From an uncultured Selenomonadales bacterium (lineage in GTDB: Bacteria > Bacillota > Negativicutes > Selenomonadales > Selenomonadaceae): 5,587 nucleotides of DNA. Positions within the stretch are counted from its first letter, which is position 1, and each line of letters begins with the position of its first letter. The notes beneath the pieces were generated by a model. It made no database searches. It was given only the letters and a program-made list of their open reading frames with translations, and was not told the DNA's origin. The stretch lies in contig CALGGP010000338.1 of NCBI GenBank assembly GCA_937915885.1, positions 1 through 5,587 of the forward strand, read 5' to 3'. This document shows positions 1-5,571 of the stretch, piece by piece. The position numbers and the translations under genes are program-made.

Positions 1-100
1 GCCGCCGACTTGGGACGTGCGCCGCCGACTTGGGACGGGGCGCCGCCAACGCGGGGTGGGAACCACGAGCTAAGTTGGGCGCCGCGCTCCGAGGGTGGGA
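1..100. repeat. GC-rich degenerate intergenic repeats with a GCGCCGC core
   Basis: The 17-mer gccgccgacttgggacg occurs exactly at 1-17 and 21-37, a 20-base period. Two more diverged units begin with gcgccgc at 40 and 79; the 22-base stretches 40-61 and 79-100 match at 16 of 22 positions and both end in gggtggga. The window edge cuts the array, so more copies may lie upstream. One frame is open across 1-147 (APPTW/APPTRGG-like peptide), but it has no visible start and its content simply follows the repeat, so I treat the region as non-coding repeat DNA. The role is unknown. It could be a dispersed intergenic repeat family or part of an upstream gene's 3' end. Confidence 0.7.
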
Positions 101-116
101 GCGTTGAGCGGCGCCC
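77..116. other. Strong imperfect hairpin upstream of the gene
   Basis: Bases 77-85 (gggcgccgc) are the exact reverse complement of 108-116 (gcggcgccc), a 9-bp GC-only stem. Directly inside it, 86-90 (gctcc) pairs with 98-102 (ggagc), leaving a 7-base loop at 91-97 and a 5-base bulge at 103-107. No T-run follows, only a C-rich stretch, so it is not a canonical intrinsic terminator. It could be an mRNA leader structure, a REP-like element, or a rho-type or processing site for an upstream transcript. The pairing is seen directly; the function is unknown. Confidence 0.6.
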
Positions 117-139
117 CACCCGTCGCCCCCGAACCCCCA

Positions 140-167
140 ATTCCTAATTCCGCATTCCTAATTCCTA
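140..167 (+). repeat. Four tandem heptamers (ATTCCTA type) before the ribosome binding site
   Basis: Four contiguous 7-base units read attccta (140-146), attccgc (147-153), attccta (154-160) and attccta (161-167). A fifth partial match, attgcat, follows at 168-174. The block is AT-rich between a GC-rich leader and the Shine-Dalgarno sequence, about 14 bases before the latter. It could hold the promoter -10 region, be a protein-binding or phase-variable tract, or be a dispersed intergenic repeat. I see no convincing -35/-10 pair within it. Confidence 0.75.
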
Positions 168-180
168 ATTGCATTTCAAT

Positions 181-186
181 GGAGGT
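181..186 (+). promoter_or_regulatory. Shine-Dalgarno sequence (GGAGGT) that fixes the start at 193
   Basis: The hexamer ggaggt lies six bases upstream of ATG 193, a near-ideal match and spacing. It decides against the in-frame TTG at 169: that longer reading would place the ribosome binding site inside the coding sequence and add eight residues translated from heptamer-repeat and leader DNA. Confidence 0.9.
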
Positions 187-192
187 AAAGAG

Positions 193-3100
193 ATGAGTGA
201 ACAATTGACGGTGCAAGGCGCGTCGATGACGGCGACCTCCGAGGGCGGATACTACGAACTGCTTGCGGCGGACATCACGCTAAACGCGCTGGGGAACGAC
301 ACGATAGAGAACTACGGGCAGAGGAACTACATCACGATAGCGGCAGGCGACAACTCGTTGTTGAATGCGGCGCGCGGCTCGACGATCAGCGCCGAGGGCA
401 GCGGCAACGACTATCTGATCTTCAACGGCAGCAGCAACGGGTTTGATTTGGGCGACGGGTCGAACACGATAGTCGGAGTGGTGTTGCGCGGAACGGAGTA
501 TGAGCAATACGCGGACTTCAACGACGACAACACGTTGACGACGGGCGACGGTCGCGACATAATCACGGTGACGGGCGACGAGAATCTGATCTACGCGGGC
601 GACGGCAATGATACGGTAATTGTCGAAGGCGACGAGAATTTGATTTTGACGGGCTATCCTGTGTGGGCGGACGATGAGGACGACGAGCCTGACACGCTTG
701 CGGACGACGACGTGATGACGATCCGTGGCGACGACAACATCATAAGTGCGGGGCACGGGTCGAACCGCGCGGAGCTTAGCGGGAACGAAAATTATTATGA
801 CGGAGCGGGCTCTGACACGGTACGGGCGGAGCTGACGAACTCGACGTTGACGGGCGCGATCGATTTGGTGATCGATGGCGACGAAAACTCGATCGAGATG
901 ATAGGCGGACGGCTGATGTCGAGCGGCGACGATGGACTGATAGTGTTGACGGACGGAGCGCAGGCGACGGTAAGCGGCACGCGGCTGGAGATGACGGTCG
1001 AGGGCAGTCGGCTGATGTTGGACAGCGGGGAGGCGTCGATCCTGGCGACGGCGGCGACGATCGAAGCGTCGACGGTGACATCGGCGAGCATCACGTCTGA
1101 CGGGGAATTGACGCTGAACGGGCGACAGATGAAGGGCTCGACGGTGCTTGAGATCGAAAACGGCTTGGGGGCTCGAGCGACGGCGGAGGACACGCCGTTA
1201 GAGGGCTTTACGAACGTAGCGGTGACGTTTGACGGCGTAGCGACGATAGACGGGGTGATTTACACGCCGTTGACGGTGCCGTCGTATGCGAACACGGACG
1301 ATGGCAATGCGATCGTGGTGAAGGATCGGGAGATAACGAATCTTGGCTGGAGCGAAGGGCTGCAGGTATCGACGGCGGATCGATACACGGTCAACAGCTA
1401 CGCGTTCGACGTGACGCCCGACGATATTCTTGTCGGCACCAACGACTGGGCGGGGGTGCTGACGTTCAACACGTTGGACAATGTGATGTATGAAGGAACG
1501 GCGTTCAACGACAACCTGATCAACGAAGGCGCGGGCGTGACGGTGAACAGCGGCTTGGGCGTGGACTACATCTCGTTGGGAAGTGCGGCGCGAGAATTTG
1601 TCGTATTCGACGGCGAAGGATCGGTCGAGGTCGACGGGTTTACGACGGGCTTTGACGAGACGGCGGACGTGCTGATAAATGAGGCGACGGGCTACGATTG
1701 GCGCATCGATTTTGGGATAACGGGCGTCGACATTTGGTCGGGCGATTCTGTAATGCGTCTGGTCAACTCGGGCTATGAGAGTGTCGACTTCCTGTTTAAA
1801 GACGGCGACGATCTGTTGCGGGTGACGGCGTTGAACGAAGGGGCGACGACGTCAGCGACGGACGCGAACTATTATTTTCTGAATGAGAGTTCGACGTTAT
1901 ACGCGGGGGACGGCACGTTCATAGTCAACGGACTCACGATGCCCGAGGACTATCTGACGGGTTCGACGGTGATAGGCAGTTCGGTGTCGAGCGACTACGA
2001 ATTTACGTCGTTATTGATAAACAGCCCGCTGATGGGGGAGCAGACGGTAGCGGGAATAATAGGCAACGCGGAGATAGAGAGCATAGCGGCTGCGGGCGAA
2101 TTCTTTGTATTCGACGGGGCGGCGACGGTCGACGCCTACACGGGCGAAGGAATATTGAACGGGCTGCCGATTGCGACGGACGGTCGGGTTACGGTGGAAG
2201 TAGCCGACAACGCGGTGAAGTCGATAACGGGAGCGGTTGCGGGCGACGGCATCACGATAGGGGCGAGCGAATACACGGTGAGTGCGGACGGATTGTCGAT
2301 AATCGACGACGACGGTGCGGTGCTGTGGACGGGCTCTGACGTGAGTGCGGTCAATCTGATGGACGTGTACGAGGCGGACGAAAAGAAGGCGGCATTGCGC
2401 GAGCTGCTGATGACGCCGTTTGATGCGAACGTGATATTGGACGATGAGGGCTTGCGTGTCGACGTAGCGGGCTTGCGCGAATCGATCGGGCTGCTGATAA
2501 CGGAGTTCGGAGATCAACTGTCGACGTTGGAGAATGCGACGGCGGACGGGATAATCGACGTGGTCGAAGGCGCATTGACGGCGCAATACGGGCTGTCATT
2601 GACGGACGTGCTGAGTGCGACGGTGATCGAAGAATTAGAATCGCGCCTGACGACGGAGCTGACATCGGGTCGAACGGCGACGGAGGCATTGACGTCGGCG
2701 GTCGAAGCGGGAGGCTTGGCGGCGTTTTCGACGGAGTTATTTACTGGCGCGCTGGAAAATAAATTGGGCGTGCAACTGAGTGCGGCGGACGCGGAAGCGT
2801 ACCTGCGCGGCGAAGAATCGGCATTGGATCGCGTGATTACTGATGTGCTGTTGCCGAGCGGATTTGGCGACGGCGCATTGAATGTGGTCTCCGAAATGTA
2901 TGAAACGCTGAAGTACGGGCTTACATCGCGATTGGCGGACGACGGGTCGGCGCGAGTGGCGTTTGAGGACACGAACTCGACGGTGCTGGCGGATTTGTAC
3001 ATAGGAGGCGCGAATGTAGACGCGTCGGGCTCGGAGGCGGGCGCGCGGATATACAACGGCGCGGCGGACAACGTGTCGATAACGGGCACGGCGCAACGCG

Positions 3101-5571
3101 ACGTGATATTAGCGGGCGCGGGCGCGACGATCGATGCGGGCGCGGGGATTGAAGACTATGTAGTATTGGCGTCGGGCTCGATCACGGTGAATGTTGAAGA
3201 TACAATAATGTCGACGGCGGTCGATGCGGCGACGGCGATAGAGGCGTACATAGCGGGCGCGACGTTCGAGGACGGGCACACGCGCGAATACATAAGTCTG
3301 TCGGACGAGAGCAGTGTGAAGGTATTCGGCTTTGAGGTTGGCTTTGACACCACCGACGATGTTCTCATTGTCGACGGCGATATAAATTCATTGCAATTTG
3401 CGTTCAACGAATACAACGATGTGGACGTGCACCATGGGTCGGGCGTCGTTCGCTTGGTCGGTAAGGATACATTAGGCAGCGGCGATGTGGTGACGACCTC
3501 CGACCGTCCGAGTTCCGACGCGAGCGTTGACGTGATGCTCCGCGCGGATAATGATCTGATCAAAGCGACGGCGATCAATGGTGGGCGTTCGGTTGCGGCG
3601 ACGGGCGCGGATCACTATTACGTAGGCGCCGATGGGACGTTGACGGGCTTCAACGGTTCGGCGGTGATCAACGATGTGCGGCTCGATGCAAGCGGGGCGT
3701 TGAATGTGTTGGGCTCGACGGTGGAAGGCGATGCGGGCGCGGAGTTGGCGGTTGCATACGTGGGCGGCTTGACGGCGAACGACACGATCTCGATAGCGCA
3801 GACGGACGGCGCGGACGCGATCAATTACTCGGTGAATGGCGACGGCACGACGATAGTTCGGACGGACAAGAATGCGGTGGTATGGTCGGGCGTGTCGACG
3901 GAGCTGGCGGCGGTAAACATCTTTGCGATAGACGATGAGCAGTATGTATTTGACGGGATCGAGGAGAGCATCTCGGCGGCGCTCGGGCGCGATATCAATC
4001 TGATAGTGAGCGTGGTGGACGGGGATTCGATAGTTGGCTCGACGGGCGATGATATGATCTTTGCGGGTGCGAATGATACGGTCGACGGCAACGGCGGCTC
4101 CGATGAGATATATTTGACGCCGACGACGATAGCTCCCGCGCTCGACGAGTACGTTGACGGTGAAGGCGCTCGACAATACGTAGTGCTCAACGGAAATGCG
4201 ACGGTGCGGGGCTTTGAGGCAGGGACGTTGGCGACGAGCGACGTGATCATTGCCGATGAGCCGTACACACTCCGCGCGGAATCCGACGGATTGATTGTTG
4301 AAAACGGCAACGGGCGAGTGTTATTAGCGGGCGTCGACGCGGACGCGGCGCTGATGATAGGCGACAAAACAGCATCGATAGGCAGCGACGACACCACATC
4401 AGAAACACCGTCGGACGACACCACGTCGACAGCACCGATCGATGACACTACGTCGACAGCACCAATCGTTGACAGCAGTACTTTCATTGATAACAGCGCT
4501 GATGATATAAATGTGACGCTGACGAGCGCGAAGGAGGGCGTGATCGGCGAGGACGCGACGGGCGCGAAGGTATTGACGGCGGGGGCGCGTGCAACGACGT
4601 TGGAGAATTATGCGGCGTCGGCGGATGTGACGTTCTTCGGTTCCGCCAAAAATGATTCGATAGTGGCATCGGGCGGCGAAACAACGATTGACGTTTCGAG
4701 CGGCGGACGCGACACGATAGATGTACGTTCGGGCTCGGTGAATGTGGTCGGCTACGATGCGACGACGAAGTCTGGGTTTGCGGTTGACGGAGTGATCACA
4801 TTCAACGGCAACGGATTTACGAGCGACGATGTCAGCGTCAAGCTCGAGGGCGATCACAGTCGTGGAGTGTTTGCGGCGTTCTTCGATGAGGAGGGCGCGC
4901 GACAACTTTACGGCTGGAATGATGCGGAGAGAGTGATTGACGGCAGTGCTTATGAGCAGTCGCAAATATTGAAATCGGAGGGCTGGTCGACGGTGATCGG
5001 CGGCGCGAAAGATGACACGATTGAAGCGACGGGCGGCGACGTGATACAGCTTAGTCGTGGGCACGATCTGATAGTGATAGACGATCGAATGAAGGGCGAA
5101 GTGACGATTGATCTTGGTACGCACCTTACGCACACGACGGTTGAAGGATTTAGCGCGGGCGACGTGGTGAAGGTTGAAGACGTGCACGCGTTGAAGGTGA
5201 AAGAGACGGACGACGGATTGATGCTGCGCGCGGGCAATGCGCACTTGACGTTGGACGGAGTGACAGACACGTTGCGAGTGACGGACGGCGAATCGGAGTT
5301 TGTGTTGCATACGGATTATCGGGAATTGGTACCGAGTGCGTCGTACATGCTCGAGGACGAAAGCGGCGTGATCCGAACGCCGAACGGCAGTCTCGAGATT
5401 GACGATGACATCTTTACATTCAACGGCGGCGACAATGTTGCGATTGACGGTTTTGACGAACGTTGGCAGTTGCGTGCGGGCGAAGGTGTAGAAGTCGAGA
5501 GAATGACGCAACTCGTCAACGGCACCGTCCAATTTACCACCAACAATGGTTCGCTCAAAATCCGTAAGTAA
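193..5571 (+). CDS. Giant cysteine-free beta-solenoid / RTX-like repeat protein, probable surface or secreted protein
   Basis: This encodes 1792 residues with a good ribosome binding site and a TAA stop at 5569-5571. I recognise no named family with confidence. Visible layout: solenoid rungs of 18 residues (34-87 and 117-215), beta-rich segment (about 216-430), module A (435-726), helical region (727-917), module B (965-1249), shorter modules (1282-1390, 1483-1520, 1603-1690), a DDTTSTAPI linker (1399-1425) and a beta-rich tail ending in KIRK. The protein is acidic, has no Cys, few Lys and about ten Trp. The N-terminus (MSEQLTVQGASMTATSEGG) is hydrophilic, and I see no signal peptide, transmembrane segment, LPXTG motif or enzyme motif. 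Absence of Cys, acidity and GDGNDTVIV-like nonapeptides are known traits of type I-secreted RTX proteins, so export by that route and a role in adhesion or matrix formation are inferences. Codon choice favours ACG, GCG, GTG, TTG and also ATA, with patches of different usage. No partner gene is visible. Confidence 0.93.
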   Translation: MSEQLTVQGASMTATSEGGYYELLAADITLNALGNDTIENYGQRNYITIAAGDNSLLNAARGSTISAEGSGNDYLIFNGSSNGFDLGDGSNTIVGVVLRGTEYEQYADFNDDNTLTTGDGRDIITVTGDENLIYAGDGNDTVIVEGDENLILTGYPVWADDEDDEPDTLADDDVMTIRGDDNIISAGHGSNRAELSGNENYYDGAGSDTVRAELTNSTLTGAIDLVIDGDENSIEMIGGRLMSSGDDGLIVLTDGAQATVSGTRLEMTVEGSRLMLDSGEASILATAATIEASTVTSASITSDGELTLNGRQMKGSTVLEIENGLGARATAEDTPLEGFTNVAVTFDGVATIDGVIYTPLTVPSYANTDDGNAIVVKDREITNLGWSEGLQVSTADRYTVNSYAFDVTPDDILVGTNDWAGVLTFNTLDNVMYEGTAFNDNLINEGAGVTVNSGLGVDYISLGSAAREFVVFDGEGSVEVDGFTTGFDETADVLINEATGYDWRIDFGITGVDIWSGDSVMRLVNSGYESVDFLFKDGDDLLRVTALNEGATTSATDANYYFLNESSTLYAGDGTFIVNGLTMPEDYLTGSTVIGSSVSSDYEFTSLLINSPLMGEQTVAGIIGNAEIESIAAAGEFFVFDGAATVDAYTGEGILNGLPIATDGRVTVEVADNAVKSITGAVAGDGITIGASEYTVSADGLSIIDDDGAVLWTGSDVSAVNLMDVYEADEKKAALRELLMTPFDANVILDDEGLRVDVAGLRESIGLLITEFGDQLSTLENATADGIIDVVEGALTAQYGLSLTDVLSATVIEELESRLTTELTSGRTATEALTSAVEAGGLAAFSTELFTGALENKLGVQLSAADAEAYLRGEESALDRVITDVLLPSGFGDGALNVVSEMYETLKYGLTSRLADDGSARVAFEDTNSTVLADLYIGGANVDASGSEAGARIYNGAADNVSITGTAQRDVILAGAGATIDAGAGIEDYVVLASGSITVNVEDTIMSTAVDAATAIEAYIAGATFEDGHTREYISLSDESSVKVFGFEVGFDTTDDVLIVDGDINSLQFAFNEYNDVDVHHGSGVVRLVGKDTLGSGDVVTTSDRPSSDASVDVMLRADNDLIKATAINGGRSVAATGADHYYVGADGTLTGFNGSAVINDVRLDASGALNVLGSTVEGDAGAELAVAYVGGLTANDTISIAQTDGADAINYSVNGDGTTIVRTDKNAVVWSGVSTELAAVNIFAIDDEQYVFDGIEESISAALGRDINLIVSVVDGDSIVGSTGDDMIFAGANDTVDGNGGSDEIYLTPTTIAPALDEYVDGEGARQYVVLNGNATVRGFEAGTLATSDVIIADEPYTLRAESDGLIVENGNGRVLLAGVDADAALMIGDKTASIGSDDTTSETPSDDTTSTAPIDDTTSTAPIVDSSTFIDNSADDINVTLTSAKEGVIGEDATGAKVLTAGARATTLENYAASADVTFFGSAKNDSIVASGGETTIDVSSGGRDTIDVRSGSVNVVGYDATTKSGFAVDGVITFNGNGFTSDDVSVKLEGDHSRGVFAAFFDEEGARQLYGWNDAERVIDGSAYEQSQILKSEGWSTVIGGAKDDTIEATGGDVIQLSRGHDLIVIDDRMKGEVTIDLGTHLTHTTVEGFSAGDVVKVEDVHALKVKETDDGLMLRAGNAHLTLDGVTDTLRVTDGESEFVLHTDYRELVPSASYMLEDESGVIRTPNGSLEIDDDIFTFNGGDNVAIDGFDERWQLRAGEGVEVERMTQLVNGTVQFTTNNGSLKIRK
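292..453 (+). repeat. N-terminal 18-residue beta-solenoid rungs, block 1 (residues 34-87)
   Basis: Three consecutive 18-residue units can be cut without gaps: residues 34-51 (starts GNDTIENYG), 52-69 (starts GDNSLLNAA) and 70-87 (starts SGNDYLIFNG). Each has two G/N-D-x-hydrophobic half-turns of nine residues, the geometry of an RTX-type parallel beta-roll, though the calcium-binding GGxGxD pattern is only partly kept. The pattern seems to continue into DGSNTIVGV (88-96) before being interrupted. The periodicity is seen directly; the fold is inferred from it. Confidence 0.65.
541..648 (+). repeat. Tandem 18-residue RTX-like doublet (residues 117-152)
   Basis: Two adjacent 54-base units encode residues 117-134 (TGDGRDIITVTGDENLIY) and 135-152 (AGDGNDTVIVEGDENLIL). 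Twelve of the 18 positions are identical and most other changes are conservative. Each unit is two nonapeptides, GDGxDxxxV-type plus GDENLIx-type, and AGDGNDTVIV is the best RTX match in the protein. Further looser rungs follow an acidic insertion: DDDVMTIRGDDNIIS, AGHGSNRAELSGNENYYD and GAGSDTVRAEL (about 171-215). Calcium binding is plausible here from family knowledge but not shown. Confidence 0.75.
1495..2370 (+). repeat. Large module A (residues 435-726)
   Basis: This is the first copy of a module that recurs as module B. Landmarks in order: GTAFNDNLINEGAG (435 on), VDGFTTGFDETADVLI (480-495), VMRLV (520-524), VDFLFKDGDDLLRVTALN (531-548), ATDANYYF (555-562), FIVNGL (576-581), then YTVSADGL (694-701) and VLWTGSDVSAVNL (710-722). 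A short internal repeat is also visible: a YYF..L..GDG..IVNGL strand pair at 560-581 is echoed by FFVFDG..ILNGLPI near residues 636-658. All predicted structure is beta-rich. No known domain name is assigned. Confidence 0.7.
2371..2943 (+). other. Predicted alpha-helical region inside the beta-rich protein (residues 727-917)
   Basis: From EADEKKAALREL (727 on) to MYETLKYGLTSRLADD (ends 917) the sequence loses the G/D/N turn pattern and becomes rich in Ala, Leu and Glu with heptad-like spacing. Examples are LRESIGLLITEFGDQL, DVLSATVIEELESRL and DAEAYLRGEESALDRVI. A diverged internal repeat with a 59-residue offset is suggested by GALTAQYGLSL (793-803) versus GALENKLGVQL (852-862), each followed by an acidic amphipathic helix. 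It sits exactly between modules A and B. The helical call is by eye from composition. It could be an inserted domain, a spacer or a binding domain; the function is unknown. Confidence 0.6.
3085..3939 (+). repeat. Large module B, diverged duplicate of module A (residues 965-1249)
   Basis: The same landmarks as module A recur in the same order: GTAQRDVILAGAGATIDAG (965 on), VFGFEVGFDTTDDVLI (1044-1059), VVRLV (1085-1089), VDVMLRADNDLIKATAIN (1112-1129), ATGADHYYV (1136-1144), AVINDVRL (1157-1164), INYSVNGDG (1210-1218) and VVWSGVSTELAAVNI (1229-1243). Relative to A it has about 34 extra residues between about 996 and 1030 and about 16 extra near 1092-1110, and it lacks roughly 100 residues of A's second half. 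The extra segment at 1092-1110 and its surroundings have unusual codon choice for this gene (ACC, CTC, CGT). After the module, a short DGIEESISAALG stretch may be a helix at the same place as the long helical region after A. Confidence 0.7.
4036..4362 (+). repeat. Shorter module copy C (residues 1282-1390)
   Basis: It opens with GSTGDDMIFAGANDTVDG and GGSDEIYL, an RTX-like strand pair. It continues with ATVRGFEAG (1336-1344), SDVIIADEPYTL and DGLIVENGNGRVLLAGV (1365-1381). This is a condensed form of the A/B layout: a GxxxDxI opening, a V-x-GF-xxG strand, a DV-I/V strand, then a DGL..GNG.V.L.GV close. The last segment matches the close of copy E (1674-1690) well. Confidence 0.6.
4387..4467 (+). 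repeat. Three 27-base tandem repeats encoding a DDTTSTAPI linker (residues 1399-1425)
   Basis: Three in-frame 27-base units at 4387-4413, 4414-4440 and 4441-4467 encode DDTTSETPS, DDTTSTAPI and DDTTSTAPI. The Thr/Ser/Pro/Asp composition is that of a flexible extracellular linker separating folded domains. The DNA stands out: Thr is written ACC, ACA and ACT here, whereas the surrounding gene uses ACG almost throughout, which suggests a separate origin or recent tandem expansion. Copy number may vary between strains. Confidence 0.9.
4639..4752 (+). repeat. Short module copy D, RTX-like opening (residues 1483-1520)
   Basis: The sequence GSAKNDSIVASGGETTIDV followed by SSGGRDTIDVRSGSVNVVGY repeats the module opening seen in A (435), B (965), C (1282) and E (1603). 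After it the sequence diverges through VDGVITFNGNGFTSDDVSVKLEG and FFDEEGARQLYGWNDAERVIDG, which I could not align to the other copies beyond general beta character. Confidence 0.55.
4999..5262 (+). repeat. Short module copy E (residues 1603-1690)
   Basis: It runs from GGAKDDTIEATGGDVIQLSRGHDLIVI through TVEGFSAGDVVKVEDVHALKV (1649-1669) to TDDGLMLRAGNAHLTLDGV (1672-1690). It corresponds strand by strand to copy C (GF at 1340 versus 1652; closing GV at 1380-1381 versus 1689-1690). It looks like the cleanest minimal form of the unit: opening strand pair, GFxxGD-V strand, and a DGL..GN..L.L.GV closing hairpin. Confidence 0.6.
5281..5568 (+). other. C-terminal beta-rich tail (residues 1697-1792)
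   Basis: Following copy E the chain continues as beta-rich sequence with strands such as YMLEDESGVIRTPNGSLEI and FTFNGGDNVAIDGF, then ends VQFTTNNGSLKIRK. There is no sortase motif, beta-barrel autotransporter domain, SLH or dockerin repeat. If the protein is a type I substrate, the export signal would be expected here, but the basic KIRK end is not a textbook RTX signal. The last ~55 bases before the stop use ACC, GTC and CTC codons, unlike most of the gene. Confidence 0.5.

Noticed and set aside
1..61. 20-base direct repeats as a CRISPR array
   Set aside because: Units are nearly contiguous without spacers of constant length, and they degrade after two copies.
77..136. Hairpin 77-116 as an intrinsic terminator
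   Set aside because: The stem is strong but a C-rich, not T-rich, tract follows.
1..147. Frame open from base 1 to a TAA at 145-147, giving a Pro/Arg/Gly-rich peptide
   Set aside because: It has no start in the window, mirrors the nucleotide repeat (APPTW, APPTRGG) and ends in heptamer-repeat DNA. The 3' end of an upstream gene cannot be fully excluded.
138..180. Sigma-70 promoter in the AT-rich heptamer block
   Set aside because: No convincing -35/-10 pair with proper spacing could be identified by eye.
169..192. TTG start at 169 adding eight residues to the protein
   Set aside because: The Shine-Dalgarno GGAGGT at 181-186 is well placed for ATG 193 and would lie inside the longer reading.
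4399..5532. Long - strand open frame (377 residues), with other - strand frames at 3472-4176, 3825-4487, 2011-2586, 2514-3089 and 280-756
   Set aside because: They lie wholly antisense to the repeat gene. The + strand rarely uses TTA, CTA or TCA, so reverse frames stay open by chance. Their products are Arg/His/Val- or Ser/Pro-rich without domain character.
193..5571. Phage tail-fibre, polysaccharide lyase or protease assignment
   Set aside because: Beta-solenoid repeats are shared by such proteins, but no catalytic motif, tail-attachment domain or phage neighbour is visible.
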